17,257 nt of DNA from positions 1 to 17,257 of the forward strand of contig JAEZHS010000161.1 of NCBI GenBank assembly GCA_023436825.1, in the 5' to 3' direction. Numbering within the stretch: position 1 is the first letter of the stretch; each line of letters opens with the position of its first letter. This stretch comes from Pseudomonadota bacterium. GTDB lineage: Bacteria > Pseudomonadota > Alphaproteobacteria > Reyranellales > Reyranellaceae. The translations under genes and the position numbers were made by a program. This document shows, piece after piece, positions 1-7,501 of this stretch. The notes beneath the pieces were generated by a model. The model saw nothing but the letters and a program-made list of their open reading frames with translations. It was not told where the DNA came from and did no database searches.

Positions 1-230
1 CTTGATGGCAGAGGGGCGTACGACAGGCGGAAATCTACACTCGACTCATCAAAGCGGCAGCCGATGCGGTGGCCGCGGATCCAAAGGTCGGCCGAAGCTG
101 CGACGACGTTCGGCCGGGCTATCGGAATTACCCCGTAGACTCACATGTCCTGTTTTATCGGACCACTGCCACGACTATCGTTGTGGTCCGCATCCTGCAT
201 CGGCGGATGGACGTCGAGCGCCATCTATAG
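1..230 (+). pseudogene. ParE-family toxin, 3' fragment with apparent frameshift
   Basis: Reading codons that end at the TAG at 228-230 gives a ParE/RelE-superfamily C terminus. It contains a QAEIY segment, a DPKVGR segment, then RPGYRNYP, SHVLFYR, VVRILH and RRMDVERHL, which is the diagnostic order of ParE toxins (gyrase-targeting toxins of type II ParDE systems). In this frame a TGA lies at 3-5 and no ATG precedes the family region. The neighbouring frame (starting at base 2) is open to the left edge and would continue into the ParE frame if one G were removed from the GGGG run at 13-16. The gene therefore appears frameshifted, or carries a sequencing error. The antitoxin would lie upstream, outside the window. 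Family assignment is fairly sure; loss of function is inferred. Confidence 0.72.
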
Positions 231-233
231 GAA

Positions 234-620
234 GTGCGAAAGAAGAGCGATGCTCTGAAGGAAGCGATGGCGGTGCTCGACGCCTACATGGACGGCATCA
301 ATCGCGGTGACGAGCCCGCGGTCAACGCCGCCTGCAACTTCCCGCATGTGCGGCTGGCCGGCGGCAAGGTCGTCGTCTGGCCGAACCACGGCGACTACAA
401 GCTGGCTGATTTCGTCGCGCGAGCGGGCGATGGCTGGGCACGCAGCCAGTGGGACGAGCGCACGCCGATCCATGTCGGGCCGGACAAGGTGCACCTGAAG
501 GTGGCGTTCAGCCGCTGGAAGGCCGACGGCTCGCTGATCGGGCGGTTCGAGACGATCTACATCGTCACGCGCCAGGATGGGCATTGGGGCATCCAGGCGC
601 GTTCGTCTTTTGCGAGTTGA
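234..620 (+). CDS. small NTF2/SnoaL-like protein of unknown function
   Basis: An ORF of 128 residues from GTG 234, or 117 residues from ATG 267. The ATG start is preceded by AAGGAAG and may be the real one. The sequence begins with a helix (AVLDAYMDGINRGD) followed by HVRLAGGKVVVW and, near the end, FETIYIVTRQDGHWGIQARSSF. This matches the layout of cone-shaped NTF2/SnoaL-like (DUF4440-type) proteins: an N-terminal helix, then a curved sheet ending in a strand with the pattern DGxWxIxxRS. No catalytic residues can be assigned. It starts four bases after the ParE fragment and ends 48 bases before the transporter operon, so it could share a transcript with either. Function is unknown; these folds serve as small-molecule binders, isomerases or dimerisation modules. 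Confidence 0.72.
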   Translation: MRKKSDALKEAMAVLDAYMDGINRGDEPAVNAACNFPHVRLAGGKVVVWPNHGDYKLADFVARAGDGWARSQWDERTPIHVGPDKVHLKVAFSRWKADGSLIGRFETIYIVTRQDGHWGIQARSSFAS

Positions 621-668
621 GTGCTAGGGTCGGTTCATGGATCAGGGGCTGCTTCACGGAGGGGATTC

Positions 669-1889
669 ATGCTGACCCGCAACAAGTTGCTCGCTGGCGC
701 TGCGGCGCTGGTCGGGCTGTCGATGGCCGCGCCGGCCATATTCGCGCCGGCAAGCGCGCAGGCGCCGATCAAGATCGGCGAGATGAACAGCTACAAGGTC
801 TTTCCGGCCTTCCTCGAGCCCTACAAGAAGGGCTGGGAGCTGGCGGTCGAGGAAGTGAATGCCGCGGGCGGCGTGCTCGGGCGTAAGATCGAGGTCGTGA
901 GCCGCGACGACAACGGCAATCCTGGCGACGCCGTGCGCGTGGCCGAGGAGCTTCTGAGCCGCGAGGGGGCATCCTTCCTGGTCGGCACCTTCCCGTCGAA
1001 CGTCGGTCTCGCGGTCGCCGACTTCGCCAAGCAACGCAAGGTGCTGTTCCTGGCCTCCGAGCCGCTCACCGACAAGATCGTCTGGGACCAGGGCAACGCC
1101 TATACCTTCCGCCTGCGCACCTCGACCTACATGCAGACGGCGATGCTCATTCCCGATGCCGTCAAGCTCAACAAGAAGCGCTGGGCGATCGTCTATCCCA
1201 ACTACGAGTACGGCCAGTCGGCGACGGCCGCCTTCAAGAGGCTGCTGTCGGCCAAGCAGCCGGGCGTCGAGTTCGTCGCCGAGCAGGCCACCCCGCTCGG
1301 CAAGATCGACGCCGGCGCGGTGGTGCAGGCCCTGGCCGACGCCAAGCCCGACGCGATCTTCTCCTCGCTGTTCGGTCCCGATCTCGCCAAGTTCGTGCGC
1401 GAGGGCCAGCAGCGCGGCGTCTTCAAGGGCGTCGAGGTCTTCAACCTGCTGGCCGGCGAGCCCGAGTATCTCGATCCCCTGAAGGAGGAGACGCCCGACG
1501 GCTGGTACGTCACGGGCTATCCCTGGAGCGAACTGAAGACGCCCGAGCACACCAAGTTCCTCAACGCCTACCAGGCCAGGTTCAAGGACTATCCGCGGCT
1601 CGGCTCGGTGGTGGGCTACGCCACCATCATGTCGGCGGTCGAGATCATCAAGAAGGCGGGCTCGCTCGATCAGGACAAGCTGATCAAGGCGGCGAGCGGC
1701 ATCACCGTGCTGACGCCGTTCGGCATGATCGAGTACCGGCCGCTCGACCACCAGTCGACCATGGGCGCCTATGTCGGCAAGCTCGGCATCAAGGACGGCA
1801 AGGGCTACATGAAGGAGTGGCGATTCGTCAACGGCAAGGACGTCCTGCCGCCGGACGACGAGATCAGGAAGATGAGGCCGGCCAATTGA
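669..1889 (+). CDS. ABC transporter substrate-binding protein, LivK/urea-amide type (Peripla_BP_6)
   Basis: A periplasmic binding protein of 406 residues. The start is ATG 669, which has GGAGGGG directly upstream; the longer reading from GTG 621 lacks a ribosome-binding site and would place a non-signal segment before the signal peptide. The N terminus is a Sec signal (TRNK, then a hydrophobic stretch to about residue 28, with probable cleavage after ASA at residue 30). The mature protein starts with IKIGEMNSYK and shows the type I periplasmic fold pattern: KKGWELAVEEVNAAGGVLGR, RDDNGNPGDAVRVAEEL, then a second lobe with WAIVYPNYEYGQSATAAFK. These are typical of leucine/amide/urea-type binding proteins. 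It leads the transporter operon and would deliver substrate to the downstream permease. The substrate cannot be read from the sequence; the neighbouring hyuA suggests an amide or lactam compound. Confidence 0.93.
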   Translation: MLTRNKLLAGAAALVGLSMAAPAIFAPASAQAPIKIGEMNSYKVFPAFLEPYKKGWELAVEEVNAAGGVLGRKIEVVSRDDNGNPGDAVRVAEELLSREGASFLVGTFPSNVGLAVADFAKQRKVLFLASEPLTDKIVWDQGNAYTFRLRTSTYMQTAMLIPDAVKLNKKRWAIVYPNYEYGQSATAAFKRLLSAKQPGVEFVAEQATPLGKIDAGAVVQALADAKPDAIFSSLFGPDLAKFVREGQQRGVFKGVEVFNLLAGEPEYLDPLKEETPDGWYVTGYPWSELKTPEHTKFLNAYQARFKDYPRLGSVVGYATIMSAVEIIKKAGSLDQDKLIKAASGITVLTPFGMIEYRPLDHQSTMGAYVGKLGIKDGKGYMKEWRFVNGKDVLPPDDEIRKMRPAN

Positions 1890-1899
1890 CCGCTGGGCG

Positions 1900-1965
1900 C
1901 GCGCCGCTCCAGTGGCGCGATCTTCCTTGAACCAAAGGCATGACGCGCGACGGGAGTCGCGCGTC
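1900..1965 (+). promoter_or_regulatory. two tandem hairpins between binding-protein and permease genes
   Basis: Hairpin 1 is 1900-1919: CGCGCCGC, loop TCCA, GTGGCGCG (eight pairs, one G-U), followed by ATCTTCCTT. Hairpin 2 is 1942-1965: GACGCGCGAC, loop GGGA, GTCGCGCGTC (ten perfect pairs), ending eight bases before the permease ATG at 1974. The only purine-rich ribosome-binding-like bases (GGGAG) lie in and beside the loop of hairpin 2. Such intercistronic structures often stabilise or partly terminate the upstream message, so that binding protein exceeds permease. That role is inferred here. Confidence 0.6.
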
Positions 1966-1973
1966 CCCAGCCT

Positions 1974-3848
1974 ATGACCTTCGCCTCCATCATCATCCAG
2001 CTCCTGAACGGGCTGGCCGCTGCAGCGTCGCTGTTCCTGGTGTCGGCCGGCCTGTCGCTGATCTTCGGCGTGACGCGCATCGTCAATTTCGCGCACGGCT
2101 CGCTCTACATGCTGGGCCTCTACGGCGCCTACAGCCTGATCCAGGCGCTGGGGCGTACGCCCTTGGGTTTCTGGACCTCGGTCGTGCTCGCTGCCCTCGC
2201 GGTGGGTCTGGTCGGCGTGCTGATCGAGGTGCTGATCCTGCGCCGCATCTACAAGGCGCCCGAGCTGTTCCAGCTCCTCGCCACCTTCGCCGTCGTGCTG
2301 GTGATCAAGGACATCGCCCTCTTCGTCTGGGGCGCCGAGGACCTGGTCGGCCCGCGCGCGCCCGGCCTCTCCACCGTCGAGATCCTGGGGCGGCGCATTC
2401 CTGCCTACGACCTGCTGCTGATCGCCATCGGCCCCGTCGTGCTCGTGGTCATGTGGCTGCTGCTGACGCGCACCCGCTGGGGCGCGCTGGTGCGTGCCGC
2501 GACCCAGGACCGCGAGATGGTGGGCGCGCTCGGCGTCGACCAGGCCAGACTCTTCACCTCGGTGTTCTTCGTCGGCGCGGTGCTGGCCGGGCTGGGCGGC
2601 GCGCTGCAGATCCCGCGCGAGCCCGCCAACCTCGAGCTCGATCTTTCCGTCATCGCCGACGCCTTCGTCGTCACCGTGGTCGGCGGCCTCGGCAGCATCG
2701 GCGGCGCCTTCCTCGCCGCCGTCCTGATCGGCGTCGCCAAGGCCTTCTGCATCGGCGTCGGCACGGTCCACTGGTTCGGCGCCGAGATCGTCTTCTCCAA
2801 GCTGACGCTCGTCGTCGAATTCCTGGTCATGGCGATCGTGCTGATCGTCCGCCCCTTCGGCCTGTTGGGCAAGCCGCAGGCCGCGCAGCGCGTCGCCGCC
2901 GATCCCGCGCCGCCGCTCGCGGTGCCGTCCTGGACTGTCGTGGCGATCGGCCTGGCGTTGCTGCTCGCCGTGCCCATCGCCGCCGACCGCTACGTCACGA
3001 TCCTGCTGACCGACATCTTCTGCTTCGCCCTGTTCGCCGTGAGCCTGCACTTCATCATGGGCCCGGCCGGCATGGTGTCGTTCGGCCACGCCGCATACTT
3101 CGGGCTGGGCGCCTATGCCGCCGGCCTGCTGCTGAAGCGCGCCGGCCTGCCGATGGAGATGGCCCTGGTGCTGGCGCCTCTCGTCGCCGGCGCCTTCGCC
3201 GTCGTCTACGGCTGGTTCTGCGTGCGCCTGAGCGGAGTCTACCTCGCCATGCTGACCCTGGCCTTCGCCCAGATCAGCTGGTCGATCGTCTTCCAGTGGG
3301 ATTCCTTCACCGGCGGCAGCAACGGCGTGTTCGGCGTCTGGCCGTCGGCCTGGCTTGCCGGCAAGACGACCTACTACTACCTGGCGCTGGCCTTTTGCGG
3401 CGCCGGCATCCTGCTCCTGTGGCGCGTCCTCTTCTCGCCCTTCGGCTACGCGCTGCGTGCCGGCCGCGATTCGCCGCTGCGCGCCGAAGCGATCGGTATC
3501 GACCTGCGCGCCTATCAATGGATGGCCTTCGTGCTGGTCGGTGCGCTGGCCGGCTTGGCCGGCGCCGTCTATGCCTTTTCCAAGGGCAGCATCTCGCCCT
3601 CCACGATCTCCATCGCCCAGTCGACCGACGGCCTGATCATGGTGCTGCTGGGCGGCGTCGAGACCCTGACCGGACCGCTCGCGGGGGCGGCAATCTTCAC
3701 CTGGCTGCGCGACGAGGTCGCCCGCCGCACCGAGTTCTGGCGCGCCGTCATGGGCCTGGTGATCCTGGCCATCGTGCTGCTCTTTCCGCAAGGCCTGGTG
3801 GGTGGCCTGAAGGCAGCGACGCAGCGCTGGCGCGAGTCGCGCGCATGA
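1974..3848 (+). CDS. livHM: fused LivH-LivM branched-chain-amino-acid-type ABC permease
   Basis: A 624-residue inner-membrane protein carrying both permease subunits of a Liv-type importer in one chain. Residues 1 to about 297 are LivH-like: GLSLIFGVTRIVNFAHG at 26-42 is the family signature and RAATQDREMVGALGVD at 174-189 is the coupling loop. A linker at about 300-318 (rich in Ala and Pro) joins a LivM-like half: LHFIMGPAGMVSFGHAAY at 358-375, then a coupling loop with GRDSPLRAEAIGID and ALAGLAGAVYAFSKG. Hydrophobic segments occur throughout both halves. Single LivH or LivM proteins are about 300 residues, so the length is that of a true fusion. No ribosome-binding site is visible at ATG 1974, which follows a strong hairpin. 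Its stop overlaps the next start (ATGA), indicating translational coupling with livG. Confidence 0.95.
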   Translation: MTFASIIIQLLNGLAAAASLFLVSAGLSLIFGVTRIVNFAHGSLYMLGLYGAYSLIQALGRTPLGFWTSVVLAALAVGLVGVLIEVLILRRIYKAPELFQLLATFAVVLVIKDIALFVWGAEDLVGPRAPGLSTVEILGRRIPAYDLLLIAIGPVVLVVMWLLLTRTRWGALVRAATQDREMVGALGVDQARLFTSVFFVGAVLAGLGGALQIPREPANLELDLSVIADAFVVTVVGGLGSIGGAFLAAVLIGVAKAFCIGVGTVHWFGAEIVFSKLTLVVEFLVMAIVLIVRPFGLLGKPQAAQRVAADPAPPLAVPSWTVVAIGLALLLAVPIAADRYVTILLTDIFCFALFAVSLHFIMGPAGMVSFGHAAYFGLGAYAAGLLLKRAGLPMEMALVLAPLVAGAFAVVYGWFCVRLSGVYLAMLTLAFAQISWSIVFQWDSFTGGSNGVFGVWPSAWLAGKTTYYYLALAFCGAGILLLWRVLFSPFGYALRAGRDSPLRAEAIGIDLRAYQWMAFVLVGALAGLAGAVYAFSKGSISPSTISIAQSTDGLIMVLLGGVETLTGPLAGAAIFTWLRDEVARRTEFWRAVMGLVILAIVLLFPQGLVGGLKAATQRWRESRA

Positions 3849-4591
3849 GCGCCGTGCTGCAAGTGGAAGGGCTGCACAAGTCCTTCGGCGGCGTGCAGGC
3901 GGTGGCCGATGTCTCCTTCGCCGTCGACGCCGGCGAGCTTCTCGCCCTGATCGGCCCCAACGGCGCGGGCAAGAGCACCTGCTTCAACATGCTGAACGGC
4001 CAGCTCGTGCCCGATGACGGCATCGTGCGCCTCGAAGGCCGCGACATCGTCGGCCTGAAACCGCGACAGATCTGGCGGCTCGGCGTCGGCCGTACCTTCC
4101 AGATCACGGCGACCTTCGCCTCGCTGTCGGTGCGCGAGAACGTGCAGATGGCGCTTTACTCGCACGCCGGCCGGCTGCGCTCGCTGCTCGGTCGCTTCGG
4201 CCGCGCCTTCACGGCCGAGGCCGATGCCTTGCTGGGCCAGGTCGGCATGCTCGACCAGGCCCAGCGTCCCTGCGGCGTGCTGGCCTACGGCGACCTCAAG
4301 CGCGTCGAGCTGGCGATGGCGCTGGCCAACCAGCCGCGCCTGCTGCTGATGGACGAGCCGACCGCCGGCATGGCGCCCCGGGAGCGCGTCGCCCTGATGG
4401 AGCTGGCGGCGGGCCTTGCCCGCGCCCGCAAGATCGCCGTGCTGTTCACCGAGCACGACATGGACGTCGTGTTCAGCCAGGCTGACCGCATCATCGTGCT
4501 CGATCGCGGCCAGCTCATCGCCGGCGGCACGCCGCAGGAGGTGCGCGCCAATCCCGACGTAAGGGCGGTGTACCTGGGAGGGACGCACTGA
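3845..4591 (+). CDS. livG: ABC transporter ATP-binding protein, LivG type
   Basis: A 248-residue ATPase that powers import through the LivHM permease as a heterodimer with LivF. Walker A is GPNGAGKST at 37-45, the Q-loop Gln is at 86 (GRTFQIT), the signature is LAYGDLKR at 146-153, Walker B is LLLMDEP at 166-172 with catalytic Glu171, and the switch His is H204 (TEHDMD). The motif RTFQIT and the EHDMD switch are typical of LivG. The signature has LAYGD where LSYGE or LSHGE is usual, a mild deviation also seen in relatives. The start ATG 3845 overlaps the permease stop by four bases. A much longer reading of this frame back to 1940 runs antiparallel in codon phase to livHM and is not a gene. 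Members of the wider family also serve urea and amide uptake. Confidence 0.95.
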   Translation: MSAVLQVEGLHKSFGGVQAVADVSFAVDAGELLALIGPNGAGKSTCFNMLNGQLVPDDGIVRLEGRDIVGLKPRQIWRLGVGRTFQITATFASLSVRENVQMALYSHAGRLRSLLGRFGRAFTAEADALLGQVGMLDQAQRPCGVLAYGDLKRVELAMALANQPRLLLMDEPTAGMAPRERVALMELAAGLARARKIAVLFTEHDMDVVFSQADRIIVLDRGQLIAGGTPQEVRANPDVRAVYLGGTH

Positions 4592-5313
4592 TGTCTTCGC
4601 TGGGGGCGCGCATGCTCCACGTGAAGGACTTGCACGCCTATTACGGCCGCGCCCACATCCTGCACGGCGTGTCGCTCGAGGCGTCGGCTGGCGAGGTCGT
4701 GGCTCTGCTGGGGCGCAACGGCGCCGGCAAGTCGACCGTCATGAAGACCGTCATGGGCCTGGTGCCGGCGGCAGCGGGCGAGGTCAGCTTCGACGGCAAG
4801 CGTATCGAGCGACTGCAACCCTATCGCATCGCCCGGCTCGGCCTGGGCTACGTGCCCGAGGACCGCCGCATCTTCACCGAGCTCAGCGTCATGGAGAACC
4901 TCGCCGTCGGCCTGCAGCCGCCGCGCCCCGGCGCGCCGGCCTGGACCGAGGACAAGCTCTTCGCCTTGTTCCCCAACCTCGCCAACATGCGCGAGCGGCC
5001 GGGCGGGCGCATGTCGGGCGGCGAGCAGCAGATGCTGACCATCGCCCGCACCTTGATGGGCAATCCGCGCTGCGTGCTGCTGGACGAGCCGTCGGAAGGG
5101 CTGGCGCCCATCATCGTCGAGCAAATGGCCCGTTCCATCCATGCGCTGAAGGGCGAGGGGCTCTGCGTGCTCTTGTCCGAGCAGAACCTGCATTTCTCCC
5201 AGGCGGTGGCCGACCGCGCCTATATCATCGAGAAGGGCCAGATCCGCTTCGGCGGCTCGATGGCCGAGTTGACGGCCGACGCTTCCCTCCGCGAGCAGTA
5301 TCTATCGGTGTAG
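4591..5313 (+). CDS. livF: ABC transporter ATP-binding protein, LivF type
   Basis: A 240-residue ATPase, the second nucleotide-binding subunit of the importer. Walker A is GRNGAGKST at 41-49, the LivF hallmark YVPEDRRIF is at 87-95, the signature is MSGGEQQML at 141-149, and Walker B is CVLLDEP at 161-167 with catalytic Glu166. The switch position is Gln198 (SEQN) in place of His, as is normal in LivF. The start ATG 4591 shares one base with the livG stop (TGATG) and follows GGGAGGGAC, so it is coupled to livG. A second in-frame ATG at 4612 (residue 8) is where the conserved sequence begins and is a possible alternative start. Confidence 0.95.
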   Translation: MSSLGARMLHVKDLHAYYGRAHILHGVSLEASAGEVVALLGRNGAGKSTVMKTVMGLVPAAAGEVSFDGKRIERLQPYRIARLGLGYVPEDRRIFTELSVMENLAVGLQPPRPGAPAWTEDKLFALFPNLANMRERPGGRMSGGEQQMLTIARTLMGNPRCVLLDEPSEGLAPIIVEQMARSIHALKGEGLCVLLSEQNLHFSQAVADRAYIIEKGQIRFGGSMAELTADASLREQYLSV

Positions 5314-5330
5314 AGCATGCACGAACTCCT

Positions 5331-5363
5331 CATGATCTTCCGGTCCGGAAGACACTGATCATG
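5331..5363 (+). promoter_or_regulatory. hairpin enclosing the hyuA ribosome-binding site and start codon
   Basis: TCTTCCGG (5336-5343), a single T, then CCGGAAGA (5345-5352) form eight perfect pairs. An outer stem CATGA (5331-5335) can pair with TCATG (5359-5363), which contains the hyuA ATG. The purine stretch GGAAGA (5347-5352) is the only ribosome-binding-like site before the ATG and lies in the right arm. The fold would hide both site and start. It could instead be a DNA operator for a dimeric regulator. Which of the two applies cannot be decided from sequence. Confidence 0.5.
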
Positions 5364-7406
5364 CCCCCGCGTTTCCTCACCGTCGGCATCGACGTCGGAG
5401 GCACCTTCACCGACCTCCTGGCGGTGGATCCGCGCTCCAACACCGTCAAGCTCGCCAAGGTGCCGACCACGATCGACAACCAGGCCGTCGGCTTCATGGC
5501 GGCGCTGGCCGCGGCCGATGCCGATCCCGCCGCCGTGCAGGCCCTGGTCCACGGCACGACCACGACCACCAACGCGCTGCTGGAACGCAAGATCGCCAAG
5601 GTCGGGCTTTTAACCACCAAAGGCTTCCGCGACGTGCTGGAGCTCGGCCGCCGCACGCGGCCGCAGCCCTATGGGCTGCGCGGCACCTTCAATCCGCTGA
5701 TCGACCGCGAGGTCCGACTGGAAGTTCCCGAGCGCATGGACGCCGACGGCAAGATCTTGACGCCGCTCGACGAAGCGGCAGTGGGCGAGGCGGCGAAGAA
5801 GCTTTTAGCCATGGGCTGCGAGGCCGTGGTCATCCATTTCCTGCACAGCTACATCAACCCGGCGCACGAGAAGCGCGCGGCCGAGATCGTGCACGCGCTG
5901 TGGCCCAACGGCTACATCACGGCCGGCCACGCCATCCTGTCGGAATACCGCGAGTACGAGCGCGGCGTGACGGCGGCGGTCAACGCCTCGGTGCAGCCCG
6001 TGCTCGACCGCTACCTCACACGCCTGCGCCTGGAGCTTTTGGCCAAAAGCTTCGACCGCGACATCCTGGTCATGCAGGGCAACGGCGGCACGGCGTCGTC
6101 GCAGTTCATCGCGCTGTCGGCCGTGAACACCGTCATGTCGGGTCCGGCCTCGGGCGTGATGGCGGCAGCCTATACCGGCCGCGCCTCGGGCCATCCCAAC
6201 CTCATTACCTACGACATGGGCGGCACCTCGACCGATGTCGGCCTGATCGAGAACGCCGTGCCGACCGTGTCGGGGGAGCTCGAGCTGGAATACGCCATGC
6301 CCATCCACGTGCCGATGGTCGACGTGCACACGATCGGCGCGGGCGGCGGCTCGATCGCCTCGGTCGATGCTGCGGGCATGCTGCGCGTCGGGCCCGAGAG
6401 TGCGGGCGCCCGGCCGGGTCCGATCTGCTACGGCCGCGGCGGCGCCGAGCCCACCATCACCGACGCCAACCTGGTGCTGGGCCGGCTCAATCCCGACCGG
6501 CTGCTGGGCGGCGACCATCCGGTGACCCTCGACCATGTGCGCGGCCTGATCGAGCAGAAGGTCGGCAAGCGGCTCGGCCTCGATGCCGAGGCCGCGGCGG
6601 CGGCCATCCTGCGCGTCGCCAACGACCGCATGGCTGGCGCCATCCGCCTGGTCTCGCTATCGCGCGGCCACGATCCGCGCGACTTCGCGCTGTTCGCCTT
6701 CGGCGGCGCCGGGCCGTTGCATGCCACGGCGTTGGCGCGCGAGCTCGGCATTCCGACGGTGCTGGTGCCGGCGCGGCCCGGCATCACCAATGCGCTGGGC
6801 TGCGTCGTCGCCGACCTGCGCCACGACTATGTGCGCACCATCAACAAGCCCCTGTCGGCGATCGACGATGCGACGATCGCGGCCGTCTACGCCGAGCAGG
6901 CAGCCGAGGGCCGCAAGACCATCGTCAAGGAAGGCGTGCCGGTGCGCGAGCTGCGCCGGGTGCTCGCCGCCGATATGCAGTTCCAGGGCCAGAGCCACAT
7001 CCTGTCGGTCGGCGTCGAGAGCGACAGCGTCGGCGTCGAGGGCCTGCACAAGGCCTTCGCCGCCGCTTACTTTCGCCGCTTCGGCATCGAGCTGCCCGAG
7101 ATCCCGCCGGTGCTGGTCAACCTGCACACCGCCGTGATCGGCGTGCGGCCGGAGATCTCGCTTGCCGTGCTCGCCGCCACCGAGCGCGCACCAACCTTGA
7201 AGGCGGCCCAAGCCGGCGAGCGCCGCGTCTGGTTCAGCGACGGCTGGCACCAGACTGCGATCTACAGCCGGGACAAGCTGCCGCTCGATGCCGCGTTCGA
7301 GGGACCGGCGATCCTGGAGCAGCTCGACTGCACGACCGTCGTCGAGCCGGGCGATCGCGTGACCCTGGACAAGCTCGGCAATCTGCTAATCTCGGTCAGC
7401 GGATAG
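5361..7406 (+). CDS. hyuA: hydantoinase/oxoprolinase family protein, subunit A (HyuA)
   Basis: A 681-residue protein of the ATP-dependent hydantoinase/5-oxoprolinase A family. The N-terminal ASKHA-fold phosphate loop is GIDVGGTFTDLLAVD at 9-23, with the HGTTTTTNALLERK segment at 64-77. The second phosphate loop is YDMGGTSTDVGLI at 284-296. The family block HTIGAGGGSIASVD at 323-336 is followed by GPESAGARPGPICYGRGG. The C-terminal third matches the HyuA C-terminal domain. The length is full for the family. The enzyme class hydrolyses cyclic amides (hydantoins, N-methylhydantoin, 5-oxoproline) using ATP. It normally works with HyuB, which is usually the next gene, but here a convergent unrelated gene follows. 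It is 47 bases behind livF, so it probably belongs to the transporter transcript and may act on the imported compound. Exact substrate is unknown. Confidence 0.93.
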   Translation: MPPRFLTVGIDVGGTFTDLLAVDPRSNTVKLAKVPTTIDNQAVGFMAALAAADADPAAVQALVHGTTTTTNALLERKIAKVGLLTTKGFRDVLELGRRTRPQPYGLRGTFNPLIDREVRLEVPERMDADGKILTPLDEAAVGEAAKKLLAMGCEAVVIHFLHSYINPAHEKRAAEIVHALWPNGYITAGHAILSEYREYERGVTAAVNASVQPVLDRYLTRLRLELLAKSFDRDILVMQGNGGTASSQFIALSAVNTVMSGPASGVMAAAYTGRASGHPNLITYDMGGTSTDVGLIENAVPTVSGELELEYAMPIHVPMVDVHTIGAGGGSIASVDAAGMLRVGPESAGARPGPICYGRGGAEPTITDANLVLGRLNPDRLLGGDHPVTLDHVRGLIEQKVGKRLGLDAEAAAAAILRVANDRMAGAIRLVSLSRGHDPRDFALFAFGGAGPLHATALARELGIPTVLVPARPGITNALGCVVADLRHDYVRTINKPLSAIDDATIAAVYAEQAAEGRKTIVKEGVPVRELRRVLAADMQFQGQSHILSVGVESDSVGVEGLHKAFAAAYFRRFGIELPEIPPVLVNLHTAVIGVRPEISLAVLAATERAPTLKAAQAGERRVWFSDGWHQTAIYSRDKLPLDAAFEGPAILEQLDCTTVVEPGDRVTLDKLGNLLISVSG

Positions 7407-7429
7407 AGCGTGATGAGTTAAGCTCGATC

Positions 7430-7479
7430 CGTCGTCCCTCCGCTCCGCCTCGCTGCGCTCGGCTCCGGTCCGGACGACG
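7430..7479. repeat. imperfect hairpin/intergenic repeat between convergent genes
   Basis: CGTCGTCC (7430-7437) pairs with GGACGACG (7472-7479) around a GC-rich core. The core CCTCGCTGCGCTCGG (7448-7462) is the exact reverse complement of 12199-12213 and differs by one base from 9690-9704. It lies between the ends of hyuA and the minus-strand glycosidase-like gene, where a two-way terminator is expected, but it has no T tract. Confidence 0.6.
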
Positions 7480-7501
7480 CATCGACCTGAAGGCGCTGCT
7501 G

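Noticed and set aside
621..668. N-terminal extension of the binding protein from GTG 621
   Set aside because: It has no ribosome-binding site, and it would put 16 residues before a normal signal peptide; ATG 669 has GGAGGGG upstream.
654..3791. 1045-residue open frame on the minus strand
   Set aside because: It lies antisense to the binding-protein and permease genes, has low-complexity Asp/Gly/His/Arg composition and no domain pattern; it is a GC-rich shadow frame.
1940..3844. Long upstream extension of the livG frame
   Set aside because: It overlaps livHM in another phase with Arg/Ala-rich nonsense; ABC ATPase similarity begins only at ATG 3845.
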